Positions 1 through 7,317 of a DNA stretch of 64,000 nucleotides are shown here, one piece after another (positions within the stretch are counted from its first letter, which is position 1; the number at the start of each line of letters is the position of its first letter). A model generated the notes under the pieces. That model saw only the letters and a program-made list of their open reading frames with translations. It did no database searches and was not told the DNA's origin. The position numbers and the translations under genes were made by a program. The DNA lies in NCBI GenBank assembly GCA_020633465.1, contig JACKDN010000030.1:1-64000 (forward strand), in the 5' to 3' direction. Source of the DNA: Myxococcales bacterium. GTDB lineage: Bacteria; Myxococcota_A; Bradymonadia; UBA7976; UBA1532.

Positions 1-1
1 G

Positions 2-112
2 GGCCGCGCGGCGGGGATGATGACGGTGCACGTCGCCCGCGGCATGGCGCAAGCGTGGCCCGAGTGGACGGACGTGCGGGTGGAGCGGTTGGACGCGCTG
101 CTGCCGCTTTGA
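2..112 (+). CDS. C-terminal fragment of an unidentified protein
   Basis: The window opens inside a frame with no start in view that ends at a TGA at 110-112. About 36 residues are visible, ending in PEWTDVRVERLDALLPL. The codon choice is G/C-rich like the rest of the window, which supports a real gene end. No domain can be named from so short a tail. Confidence 0.45.
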   Translation, partial: GRAAGMMTVHVARGMAQAWPEWTDVRVERLDALLPL

Positions 113-440
113 CGTACGGTTCATCGCACGACCCCTTCCCTGCGTGGACGCGCCGCCTGGTTCTCTCCAAACAGTGACGGTCAGCGGCTCGACTCGGCGG
201 AGCCGCAGCGCAGGTCACGAGCGCACGTCATTGGCACTTGAAGCCGCGTCGGCTGCCCGCTACTCCAGAGGGAACACCCGCGGCCGATCGGAACCTCGAC
301 ATGGAGGGTACTGCTAAGCCGATTCTGCCTCGTCGAGCGCTGCAAGACGGTCGCCCCGATCATTGGGTTCGCCCACCGCAGGGCATTCGATGCGTTGGCG
401 CGATTCGCTGGTGCGAGCACCGGGCCCGACAGGGGTTTCG
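113..440. other. Spacer without a recognisable gene
   Basis: No convincing frame on either strand. A GCGGCTC/GAGCCGC inverted repeat (184-190 with 200-206) could form a hairpin about 75 bases after the partial gene, but it has no T-run, so it is a weak terminator candidate. An AGGGG just before 441 serves as ribosome binding site of the next gene. Confidence 0.4.
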
Positions 441-1472
441 ATGAACACGGAACCAGTCACCGCGGCGCCCGCGCGGCCACCAGGCTGGCCCCTGCTGATC
501 GCGATGACGGCTACGGCCCTGGCTGCCTGCGTCGATGCCGCGCAGCCGATTGCGGAACGAGAGTCGGCCGACCCCGACGCCGTCATCGCTGATGCGGAGA
601 TCGCCCACGACGCGACCACCGCCGAGGCAGGCATCTCGGGTCCGGTCGATGCCGCCGTCGAGGCAGACGGCCAGGTCGACGCTCGGGTCGACGGGGCCGC
701 CTCGCCGCCCGTGTCCATCGAGGTGGCCCCCCTCACCGTCCTCGACCTCCAAGACTTCGTGCCCACCGACCAGGGCACCTGGACGCTGCTTCGGCGCCCC
801 GAGGGCAGCGTCGCGTCGGTGGTCTACGAGGGCAGCCCCTGGGACTTCGGGCCGCCCGATGATCCCACCACCGCACAGGCGCACTTCCTGGTCGACTATC
901 CGGGCCAGTTCGTGCTGCGCAAGGAAGGGCCCACCGAGTCGGTGACGCTCAACGTCGAGGCGATCCCGATGGCCGACCTGCTCGTCGCGCTGTCATGGAC
1001 CACGCCCGCCGATCCCGATCCGAGCGACCGCATCGGGACCGATGTCGACCTGTTCGTCCGCCACGAACGCGGGCGCGACGGGTGGGAGCTCAACTCGCAA
1101 TGGCTGTGCAGTTGGCGCAACGCGAACCCGCTGTGGAGCGACGGGGCCGAGAGCGCCGCACTGATCCTGGACAGCCACGCCGGCTCGCTGCCCGAGTTCA
1201 TTCGCATCGCGTCGCCTCCGCGCGGCCTGGAGTACGATGTCGCCGCCTACTACTCCCGGCCAAACAGCACCTTCGGGGGTGACATCGCCGTGCAGGCGGC
1301 GTCGATCGTCACGGTCGCCGTCTTCGTCGGCGGCGACACCGCGCCCGCGGCGCGCTTCACGGCGCAGATGGACGGGTACGGCGGCATCTGGTTCGCCACC
1401 ATCGCCGTGGACGCGACCACGGGCGAAGTGCGGGTGCGTGACGTCAACCGGCCATTCGACTGGGCGGACTGA
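441..1472 (+). CDS. Lipoprotein with DVDL / WxxCxWRN-type domain
   Basis: The predicted product has 343 residues. I chose the ATG at 441 because it gives a clean lipoprotein signal, a hydrophobic stretch ending in LAAC with lipid Cys about residue 30, preceded by AGGGG. A longer in-frame start at 363 would put about 26 extra residues before the signal. After the Cys comes an Asp/Ala-rich linker, then a beta-rich region with the pattern GTDVDLFVRH...SQWLCSWRNANPLW and a later GLEYDVAAYY. This pattern recurs in secreted myxobacterial proteins of unknown function; that assignment is from memory. It lies on the strand opposite to the gene set that follows, so it is probably a separate transcription unit anchored in the envelope. 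Confidence 0.75.
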   Translation: MNTEPVTAAPARPPGWPLLIAMTATALAACVDAAQPIAERESADPDAVIADAEIAHDATTAEAGISGPVDAAVEADGQVDARVDGAASPPVSIEVAPLTVLDLQDFVPTDQGTWTLLRRPEGSVASVVYEGSPWDFGPPDDPTTAQAHFLVDYPGQFVLRKEGPTESVTLNVEAIPMADLLVALSWTTPADPDPSDRIGTDVDLFVRHERGRDGWELNSQWLCSWRNANPLWSDGAESAALILDSHAGSLPEFIRIASPPRGLEYDVAAYYSRPNSTFGGDIAVQAASIVTVAVFVGGDTAPAARFTAQMDGYGGIWFATIAVDATTGEVRVRDVNRPFDWAD

Positions 1473-1625
1473 TGGGAGCCTCCGACACCGACCGCACCGC
1501 CGGGCGACCACCGCCCCTTTGGGCGTGCTGACCCGCAACACGCGCCTCATCGCCCTGCGCCCCCTCGAGTTGTGCGGCCTGGCCGAGGCCTTCGAGCCCG
1601 CCTCGGTGCTGGGCCGCGATGAGGC

Positions 1626-1722
1626 TCCGCGCCGAAGCGCTCGGCCCCAATGAGCGCGTGGTCCCTCGAGCCGGTGTCAACCACACACGATCTCGTCCGG
1701 CGACCGCAGGCCGTCCAGTGCA
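1626..1722 (-). pseudogene. Relic of a GT2 glycosyltransferase
   Basis: On the minus strand the text reads CVVDTGSRDHALIGAERFG, which aligns with CVDTGSTDDTPAIAERFG of the glycosyltransferase at 9353-10459. The DNA match extends into the preceding codons (DEIV) but in a shifted frame, and the similarity fades on both sides. There is no start and no full domain, so this is a remnant. Its place just downstream of the lipoprotein at 1807-2739 is where a third repeat of the beta/GT2/tag unit would begin. The rest of the 1473-1806 spacer shows nothing else I can name. Confidence 0.55.
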
Positions 1723-1806
1723 GGCTGCGCGGCGGCAGTCGGCCGCACCGCGCAGCCTCGACGGAACAATCGGTGCCGCGCCGCAACACGGATTCACACG
1801 CGCACC

Positions 1807-2739
1807 TCACGGCACCACCACCGGCGCGCAGTCGACAGCACCGTCTGCGCGGCAGGTGCCGACCCCTGGTACGCCGTCGCGCTCGCAGTACGCGAACGTG
1901 CCGACGGTGCCGTCGCACTCGCAGCGGAGGCGTCGCGTCGGGAGGCACGCTTCGATGCTCTCCCCATCAACGCCAACGGCTGGCCGGCACAGCCCGAAGG
2001 ACGACGAGCACTCGACAAAGCCGCAAGGTGGAACACAGAAGTTCCCGTCTCCGCCTACCCTCGACGCACAGACCAGTCCCTCGCCACACGCCTCGGCCGC
2101 CTCGCAGGGTTTGCAGAGATACGGCACGCTCGGTGGCCAGCAGACCAAAGGTGGCGGCCGTTGATCGTCGGGTGTCACCGGGCGGTACTCGACGCCGACG
2201 AAGCATGGCCAACCCGCCCCCAAGCACGCCGCATCACATCGGGGCAGACAACGGCCCTCCTCGCAGGGAGGCTCGCCATCGCAACGATGCGGTAACTCGG
2301 CTGACTCCGGCACACACGCGCCCGCCGCGCAGCCCTCGCCTGGAACGCAGGTCGGGCAGGCAATGACATCACCGATGCCCCCTTCGTTGCAGCCGGCCCA
2401 TCCCCACGGCGTCGCCCCGTCGTGTCTCTCCGTCGCGGCGTCGGCCTCGACTCGCGCATCGGGTAGGGGTCCGGCGGCATCCAGCGCCGCCGCGTCGGTC
2501 GACGGCCGGGCGTCCAGCGCGAGCTCGGCGTCCACTCGTGGCCCCCCACCCGTGTCCGCCGGGCCAGCGTTCGCATCGACGGCCGGTGCTGCCGCATCCT
2601 GACCGGCCTCCGCGACCATCGGTCGAGCGTCAGTCGGCAATGCATCGAGCGCGAGCCCCCCGCTTCGGTGCTCAGGTTCACAGGCCCACATCGCTGACCC
2701 AATCCACACAATTCCGAGCCACACCACCGACTGCCTCAT
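1807..2739 (-). CDS. Cys-rich lipoprotein closing unit B
   Basis: A 310-residue protein starting with a lipoprotein signal that ends in SAMWAC (Cys about residue 20). The region after it is an Ala/Asp-rich linker (VDAELALDARPSTDAAALD). The C-terminal half carries many cysteines in short EB/EGF-like runs such as CPTCVPGEGCAAGACVPES and CDGEPPCEEGRCLPRCD, so a disulfide-rich extracytoplasmic protein is expected. It starts 7 bases after the stop of the M23 protein and is probably co-transcribed with it. It occupies the same slot as the lipoprotein at 6598-7317 in unit A, but the two have little sequence in common. Function unknown. Confidence 0.75.
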   Translation of the reverse strand: MRQSVVWLGIVWIGSAMWACEPEHRSGGLALDALPTDARPMVAEAGQDAAAPAVDANAGPADTGGGPRVDAELALDARPSTDAAALDAAGPLPDARVEADAATERHDGATPWGWAGCNEGGIGDVIACPTCVPGEGCAAGACVPESAELPHRCDGEPPCEEGRCLPRCDAACLGAGWPCFVGVEYRPVTPDDQRPPPLVCWPPSVPYLCKPCEAAEACGEGLVCASRVGGDGNFCVPPCGFVECSSSFGLCRPAVGVDGESIEACLPTRRLRCECDGTVGTFAYCERDGVPGVGTCRADGAVDCAPVVVP

Positions 2740-2746
2740 CGCCCCC

Positions 2747-5041
2747 TCACGATCTCAGAATCAACGACAAGCGGCCAACGCCGACGGCCAGGCTCAACAT
2801 TCGATCCGCTTGGGTATTCTCAGCAGCCCAATCCGTCAGGCTGTTGCTCGGAACCCAGGCGTGCTCGGTCGCGTGTCCGATATCGTCGCGCCAAAGCCCC
2901 GAGAACAGGCGACCTCGAGGACCCTCGTGCTCCGCTAGACGCCACAGGGAGGCCAGGCCTGCCCCGTCCCAGGCCGCTCGCGCCTGCTCCAACCCCAACT
3001 CGTCGAGGCCGAACAGGGCCAGGGACGCTCGACGCCCAAGTCGGAGCCACACGCCCGTATAGACCGCGTCCCGCTCTCGTGCGACCATTCCCAGGTCCAC
3101 CATGGTCCACTCGTCACCCTGGCGCCGAATCGACGCTTCCAGGTCACGCTGATCCTGGCCCAGTGCCCACGCAACATCCATCGCGCCGAGCCCCTCCGAC
3201 AACTCCTCGAAGACGGCCGAATAGAGCGGCGATCCGGAGATGTGCGCAGCACGTATCTGACTCGGATACAGACCGCGCGGGAGTCGTTCGCGAATCGCCG
3301 AGTCCAACTCATCACTTCTCAACGAGTGGACGAACTCTCGAAGCCCTGGACCGAAGCTGCCGGCCACTTCGCCAGGGCGCTCGCCCTGGCATAGTGTTCG
3401 CAAACTCCAGCGACCGGCCTCACGATACTCAGCTACCGCCGCCACCAGTGTCGTACTCGCCGTGGCGGCGCCGAAGGCCCAGAATAGTCTCATGAAGATG
3501 GAGGGATGCTTCGGCGGCTCCGCAGACGGCCCCGTTGGATACTGACCCTCGTAGCATTCGTCTCGGCCATAGATACCGTAAGGATCGAACCAGTACCAGA
3601 CTGGCCTGCCTGACGCAGCCTCCAGCCCAAACACGAACGAATCGAAGTGAAGATGGGTGCCGCTCGTGTCGAAGCCCGTATTACCCGCAAAGCCGATCAC
3701 CTGCCCCGCACGGACAAGATCGCCCGGCACCACTCGAATACGCTCCTCTTCCGTGCCCCAACGCGCCACTTCACACGCCGTCGCCGTGCCCGAGCGAACC
3801 CGCTGCACCTCGTCGACCTTTTGGGTAGCGCGCTGCCGCTGGTCCCCTGAGCAACCGTGACGGTTGCAGAACTCGAGAGCCCCCTCGGCATACGAAAGGT
3901 CACGCAGCCGGCCATCCGCCACATGGCGATACAGCGTTCGCACGATCGGCGGCCCCGCGTGTTGAATCAGGATTTGGTTCCCGCTGGAGGGGTGCCTGAA
4001 CACCGCCACCACTCGACCGTCCGCAATCGCTCGAATCGGGAAGGGCCGACAGTCGTTTCGGAGAACCCGGTAGTCGATTCCAGCATGCCGTACCGCGGTG
4101 TTCACGTCGTCCTGAAGGTAGCCGGTTCCCACCCTGACGTCAGAACACGGATCCGTGGCGGTGATGAGTTCGACACCCGAAAACACCGGCGGGTACCAGC
4201 GCGAGAGACGCCGCAGAAACACAGAGAGAAGTCTGTCTATCCCTCCCCTGGGCCCAACGTCGGGACTTCCATACGAGAAGACTCGATAGAGACCTGGATT
4301 TCCTGCCGAGTCCGCGTCGGCAAACGTCACGTTGCCCTGCTCGTCGATATCTCGAAAGCGTCGTGCAACCGAATCGATGTGGAACGCATCGACCCCTCGA
4401 CACGCCGCAGGCAGGTCGGCATAGCCGAATGCGCCCCTGCAAACCGCGGGCTCGAGCGCAGGCCGCGCGCCCTGCCTCACGCCGCCACCGGCCGTTCCGT
4501 AGTTCTGGCCGCTGAAGCCGAAGTCGTTCGACTCTCGGTTGGGCGCATCGGCTCTCGTCGCCGTAAGCCGCTGCACTCGGCAGACGAGAGCATCGGGATT
4601 CACTTCGCAGAACGAGGGGCGTCCTGTACCTGCGCGAACGAACCCCTCCAGCTTACTGAAGGTGGGCGATGGTGACGCGCTCGCCTTGGTCGTACCGGCG
4701 CCCCATGCTCTCACCTTGCTCGCCTCACCGTGCTCCGGCGCCCGCGTCACCATCAACTGCCTTGCCGACGGCCCCCCACCCCACCGTCCAATGCCGGCCA
4801 CTGCACTCGTCCTGGTCACTGGACCATCGGACGCAGGCGCCGATGTCAGAGCCTTGTCGGCCGCTTTTGCAATCTTGTCTGAAGCACCGAGTGTACCCGA
4901 AGCGTTGAGGGTCGGCATCCGACTCAGCGCGGGGCTCGTCAGCATCACCGTCCTGCTCGGCGGCAGCGGCGAGCAGACACACTTCTGCCCGCTCGGCTTC
5001 GGCGTGCACCCGCAGTTCGTTCCGGCACCGGCGCTCTTCAC
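2747..5041 (-). CDS. Cys-tagged protein with M23 (LytM-type) peptidase domain
   Basis: The product has 764 residues from a GTG start at 5041, chosen because GGGAGGG sits 6 bases upstream and the paralogue at 9356 starts at the same point. Residues 1-60 are a tag shared with that paralogue (CGCTPKPSGQKCVCSP, then PPSRTV, LTSPAL, ASGTLG). Residues about 310-495 are an M23 peptidase: RHAGIDY supplies H319 and D323, and GTHLHFD supplies H463 and H465, so all expected zinc ligands are present and peptidoglycan endopeptidase activity is plausible. An insertion of about 60 residues separates the two halves of the M23 fold. Residues 500-764 match nothing I know. There is no Sec signal, so the tag may be the export or docking element (inference). 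The gene overlaps the preceding chimera by GTGA. Confidence 0.85.
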   Translation of the reverse strand: MKSAGAGTNCGCTPKPSGQKCVCSPLPPSRTVMLTSPALSRMPTLNASGTLGASDKIAKAADKALTSAPASDGPVTRTSAVAGIGRWGGGPSARQLMVTRAPEHGEASKVRAWGAGTTKASASPSPTFSKLEGFVRAGTGRPSFCEVNPDALVCRVQRLTATRADAPNRESNDFGFSGQNYGTAGGGVRQGARPALEPAVCRGAFGYADLPAACRGVDAFHIDSVARRFRDIDEQGNVTFADADSAGNPGLYRVFSYGSPDVGPRGGIDRLLSVFLRRLSRWYPPVFSGVELITATDPCSDVRVGTGYLQDDVNTAVRHAGIDYRVLRNDCRPFPIRAIADGRVVAVFRHPSSGNQILIQHAGPPIVRTLYRHVADGRLRDLSYAEGALEFCNRHGCSGDQRQRATQKVDEVQRVRSGTATACEVARWGTEEERIRVVPGDLVRAGQVIGFAGNTGFDTSGTHLHFDSFVFGLEAASGRPVWYWFDPYGIYGRDECYEGQYPTGPSAEPPKHPSIFMRLFWAFGAATASTTLVAAVAEYREAGRWSLRTLCQGERPGEVAGSFGPGLREFVHSLRSDELDSAIRERLPRGLYPSQIRAAHISGSPLYSAVFEELSEGLGAMDVAWALGQDQRDLEASIRRQGDEWTMVDLGMVARERDAVYTGVWLRLGRRASLALFGLDELGLEQARAAWDGAGLASLWRLAEHEGPRGRLFSGLWRDDIGHATEHAWVPSNSLTDWAAENTQADRMLSLAVGVGRLSLILRS

Positions 5042-5057
5042 CGCGTCGCCCTCCCGA
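4915..5057 (-). repeat. Tag-coding DNA repeat, copy in unit B
   Basis: The DNA encoding the Cys-rich tag and its ribosome binding site is closely matched by 9230-9372 (same strand). Similarity ends shortly after the tag in both genes, so the two large proteins share only their N-termini. Confidence 0.75.
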
Positions 5058-5253
5058 GGTCGAGACGGTCTACAGCGAGGTGTTCGGCCAGCGCGGGTGA
5101 CTCGTCGGTCGACACGGCGTCGGCGCACCCGACTTCGTCGGCCAATCCAAACATGCTGCCGAGACAGCGCGGCAGCCCTTCGGCTGCATCTCGCTCGGTC
5201 CATCGCGGCGCCGATGCGGGCCGCTGGTTCTGGCTTGCCAGGCGATGTCGCAT
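5038..5253 (-). pseudogene. Chimera: start of small beta protein fused to frameshifted GT2 fragment
   Basis: This 71-codon open frame begins MRHRLASQ, matching the start of the small beta protein at 10514-10894 (MRHHLASQ), with AGAGGTGACC before the ATG. From about codon 11 the DNA instead matches the glycosyltransferase N-terminus. The IGAAM part is read out of frame; after a one-base shift, RDAAEGLPRCLGSMFGLADE follows, aligning with RDAARLLPRCLDSLQGVVDE. It ends in DLGRATR, like the glycosyltransferase end at 9353 (SVGRATR). The frame is open and has a ribosome binding site, so a short peptide may be made, but neither parent domain is complete. It probably survives as a translational link: it begins two bases after the GT2-beta gene stops and overlaps the next start by GTGA. 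Confidence 0.6.
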
Positions 5254-5255
5254 GG

Positions 5256-6347
5256 TCACCTCTGCGTAGTCCCGTCGGGCGGCACGGTCGCGTCCACGAG
5301 CACCCCCTGGCCGGTGGGGTCGAACGTCAGGCGCACCCACGAAGGACCGGCGGCGGCGCTGACGCCCATGCTCAGTTCCGACGGGTCGGCCAGATCGGCG
5401 ATGTCGACCGTGAAGCGGTTCCAGTCGAGCCCATCGTTGGCGTCCTCGATCTGCTGGTTCGCCCCGCCCGCCCCATTGGGGCGTAGCAAGGCACTGGTGA
5501 TCGCGATGCGGTGCAGTTCGGCGCAATCGGGGTGTCGCTCGAGGCCGCGGCGTAGCGCGTCGCGTGCGGGAGCGAGGCCCTCGACGGAGAGTGTCGTCCA
5601 GAACATCCAGATCCAAAGGGGCGCGTACTGCGTGTCGTCGCCGACGAGAGGCTCGGCGGCGCGGGCGTGCTTCAGGGCGACGTCGAGGCGGCCAGCGACA
5701 AAGTATGCATTGGTCAGGTCGAAGTGCGCGCGGGCGTCGTCGGTGCCGGCTTCGAGCATGCGGTGCAGCAGCGGGATCGACCGGGCCAGCTCGTCCTCGA
5801 CCGTGCGAGAGTAGTCCGAGCGGAGCGTGAGGGGCGAGATGCCGACGCCCCGAACGATCCGCAGCTCATGGTGGACCGGGCAGCCGTCGCGGGCGCCACG
5901 GCGACGGAGCAGTCGCGCCGACCACGAGCGCACGCCGGGGCGACCGTCCGCGTTGGGCGCGAGGTCGTCGGCCATGGTGTCCACGTGCACCAACAGGGCG
6001 TCCAGGGTGTACACGGCGGCCGCGGCGGCGGCCTCGACGGTGGGACGCAGATCTGGAGGGTTGGTCAGCCACTCGTCCGGGTCGATGAGCAGCACCCAGT
6101 CGCACGTGCTTGCTTCGAGCGCCTCGTCGAGATGGAGCAAGATCGCGCCCCGCCACGGCGAGTGCAGCACCCTCGCGCCGAAACGCTCGGCCACGGCGAC
6201 CGTGTCGTCCGTCGAACCCGTGTCGACGCACACGATCTCGTCCACCACCCCCTGCAGGCTGTCGAGGCAGCGCGGCAGCAGGCGGACCGCATCGCGCACG
6301 ATCATCGCCGCGCCGATGCGAACCGGGGTGGTGGGGGTCGTCTGCAT
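5256..6347 (-). CDS. GT2-TPR glycosyltransferase fused to small-beta-protein tail (unit B)
   Basis: The protein has 363 residues. The ATG at 6347 was chosen because AGGAGA lies 9 bases upstream and the paralogue agrees. Residues 8-185 are a GT-A fold of family 2: VDTGSTDD at 41-48 and DPD (LLIDPDEWL) at 89-91. TPR-like helices follow at about 188-285. At residue 291 the paralogue's C-terminus is replaced by a segment beginning GAGGANQQIEDANDGLDW and ending in VRLTFDPTGQGVLVDATV, homologous to the tail of the small beta protein at 10903-11247 (GTGGVNPVLQGSNDGLNW...VRLKFIATGQAALVDAAV). The motif DDFSFHRNESL of the paralogue, usually conserved in this family, is GAILLHLDEAL here, so catalytic activity is doubtful. 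Confidence 0.8.
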   Translation of the reverse strand: MQTTPTTPVRIGAAMIVRDAVRLLPRCLDSLQGVVDEIVCVDTGSTDDTVAVAERFGARVLHSPWRGAILLHLDEALEASTCDWVLLIDPDEWLTNPPDLRPTVEAAAAAAVYTLDALLVHVDTMADDLAPNADGRPGVRSWSARLLRRRGARDGCPVHHELRIVRGVGISPLTLRSDYSRTVEDELARSIPLLHRMLEAGTDDARAHFDLTNAYFVAGRLDVALKHARAAEPLVGDDTQYAPLWIWMFWTTLSVEGLAPARDALRRGLERHPDCAELHRIAITSALLRPNGAGGANQQIEDANDGLDWNRFTVDIADLADPSELSMGVSAAAGPSWVRLTFDPTGQGVLVDATVPPDGTTQR

Positions 6348-6404
6348 CTCGCCGGTTCTCCTACCCCGTGATGGTTGCACGGGCTTGCCCGTCGGGCGAC
6401 GTCA
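6191..6404 (-). repeat. GT2 start and leader repeat, copy in unit B
   Basis: This block, which covers the first ~50 codons of the glycosyltransferase and its leader, is nearly identical to 10301-10517. The identity in the non-coding leader shows that the two units arose by a fairly recent duplication rather than by distant paralogy. Confidence 0.75.
6365..6383 (-). promoter_or_regulatory. Conserved hairpin before GT2 gene (unit B)
   Basis: CCCGTG and CACGGG pair around a 7-base loop, just upstream of the AGGAGA ribosome binding site. The same hairpin is conserved at 10477-10495, the only other intact copy of the leader. It may tune translation or processing between the beta gene and the glycosyltransferase gene (inference). 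Confidence 0.4.
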
Positions 6405-6430
6405 GAACGTCGGGGTGAGGGCGTCCGACG
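6402..6430 (-). pseudogene. Relic of the third small beta protein (unit B)
   Basis: The minus strand reads LGATSDALTPTF and stop, matching the last residues LGATLDTFTAKS and stop of the protein at 10514-10894, at the same distance from the glycosyltransferase start. Upstream of LGAT the frame quickly meets a TGA and the similarity is lost. Only the 3' end of the gene survives here. The remaining 6431-6597 holds no gene I can support. Confidence 0.6.
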
Positions 6431-6597
6431 TCGCGCCGAGGTCATTCGGTTGCGGTCATGCCGCTCGGTCTATGTCTCGGGCCGACGTGTCGCAATGGAA
6501 ACACGAGAAGCGAACACACTGGCCCCTTGCCGGCTCACGTCTCCGCCGGGCCCACGACTCGAACGAGCGTTCGACTCTGAGGCTGTCCTGTCGGTCT

Positions 6598-7317
6598 TCA
6601 AGGATCCACATGTTCGTCGGCTGGCTGACTTCCCTGGGGTCGTCCGCACTCGACGACGAGCAGTCGTTCAACACTACCCAGTTCCCGCATCGAACCTCCC
6701 GGCGGTCCATGCTGCTGCGAATGCCTCAACCGAATCTCAAATCGACCACCCACGTCCGTGTGAGTGAAGATGAGGAAAGCCGCCTCGGATGAGATCCTGT
6801 CGGGCGCGCCGAACGCCGTCCCATCACCCCAAAACTGCCAGCTCTCGTACACGTATGGCGAGAACCGAGTCTTTGGATCGCGAATCGAGTACTCCCACGT
6901 GAGCGCTCCACAGTGGCCCACTCTAGTGTCGTACTGAACTTCAGCAATCAGCTGGACAACGACGGGGCAAATCACGGTTCCGCCCTCTGGCACCTCGATT
7001 CCTCGGCTTTCCTCTGGGTACACCTCCACGATGCGTAGACTGAGTCCAAGTGCGCTGCAGCCTTCTTCCTCTGAAACACGCGGTGCCGCGTCCCACGTAC
7101 GGCCTGCGTCCCGGCCTCGCGCGACTGCGCGCGCGGCATCGAACTGGTCGCCCTCCCCTCGCCCGGCGGCGCCACCAACTGCTGAAGCGTCCTGATCGGC
7201 CAACCGCAAAGGTGGAGAACCCTCAACGTCCGAACACCCTATAGCTTCGCAGCACAGGCTCACCACCCACACAGCGATTAGGTGACGGCGCCACGAATTA
7301 GCCGAGCCAGCGCGCAT
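6598..7317 (-). CDS. Lipoprotein closing unit A
   Basis: A 239-residue protein from the ATG at 7317. The first ~30 residues form a basic and hydrophobic signal ending at AIGC, a plausible lipobox. Later parts are mixed alpha/beta without a family I recognise (EVQYDTRVGHCGALTWEYSI, FLIFTHTDVGGRFEIRL). The start lies inside the end of the tagged protein gene (20-base overlap), so the two are probably co-translated. Base composition is visibly lower in G+C than the glycosyltransferase gene. It sits in the same slot as the lipoprotein at 1807-2739. Function unknown. Confidence 0.65.
   Translation of the reverse strand: MRAGSANSWRRHLIAVWVVSLCCEAIGCSDVEGSPPLRLADQDASAVGGAAGRGEGDQFDAARAVARGRDAGRTWDAAPRVSEEEGCSALGLSLRIVEVYPEESRGIEVPEGGTVICPVVVQLIAEVQYDTRVGHCGALTWEYSIRDPKTRFSPYVYESWQFWGDGTAFGAPDRISSEAAFLIFTHTDVGGRFEIRLRHSQQHGPPGGSMRELGSVERLLVVECGRPQGSQPADEHVDP

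Noticed and set aside
6456..6710. Minus-strand frame upstream of the unit B glycosyltransferase as a degraded small beta gene
   Set aside because: A short ESWAR/EEWSRA resemblance to the small beta protein is too weak, and the frame overlaps the real lipoprotein gene end; only the 6402-6430 remnant is supported.
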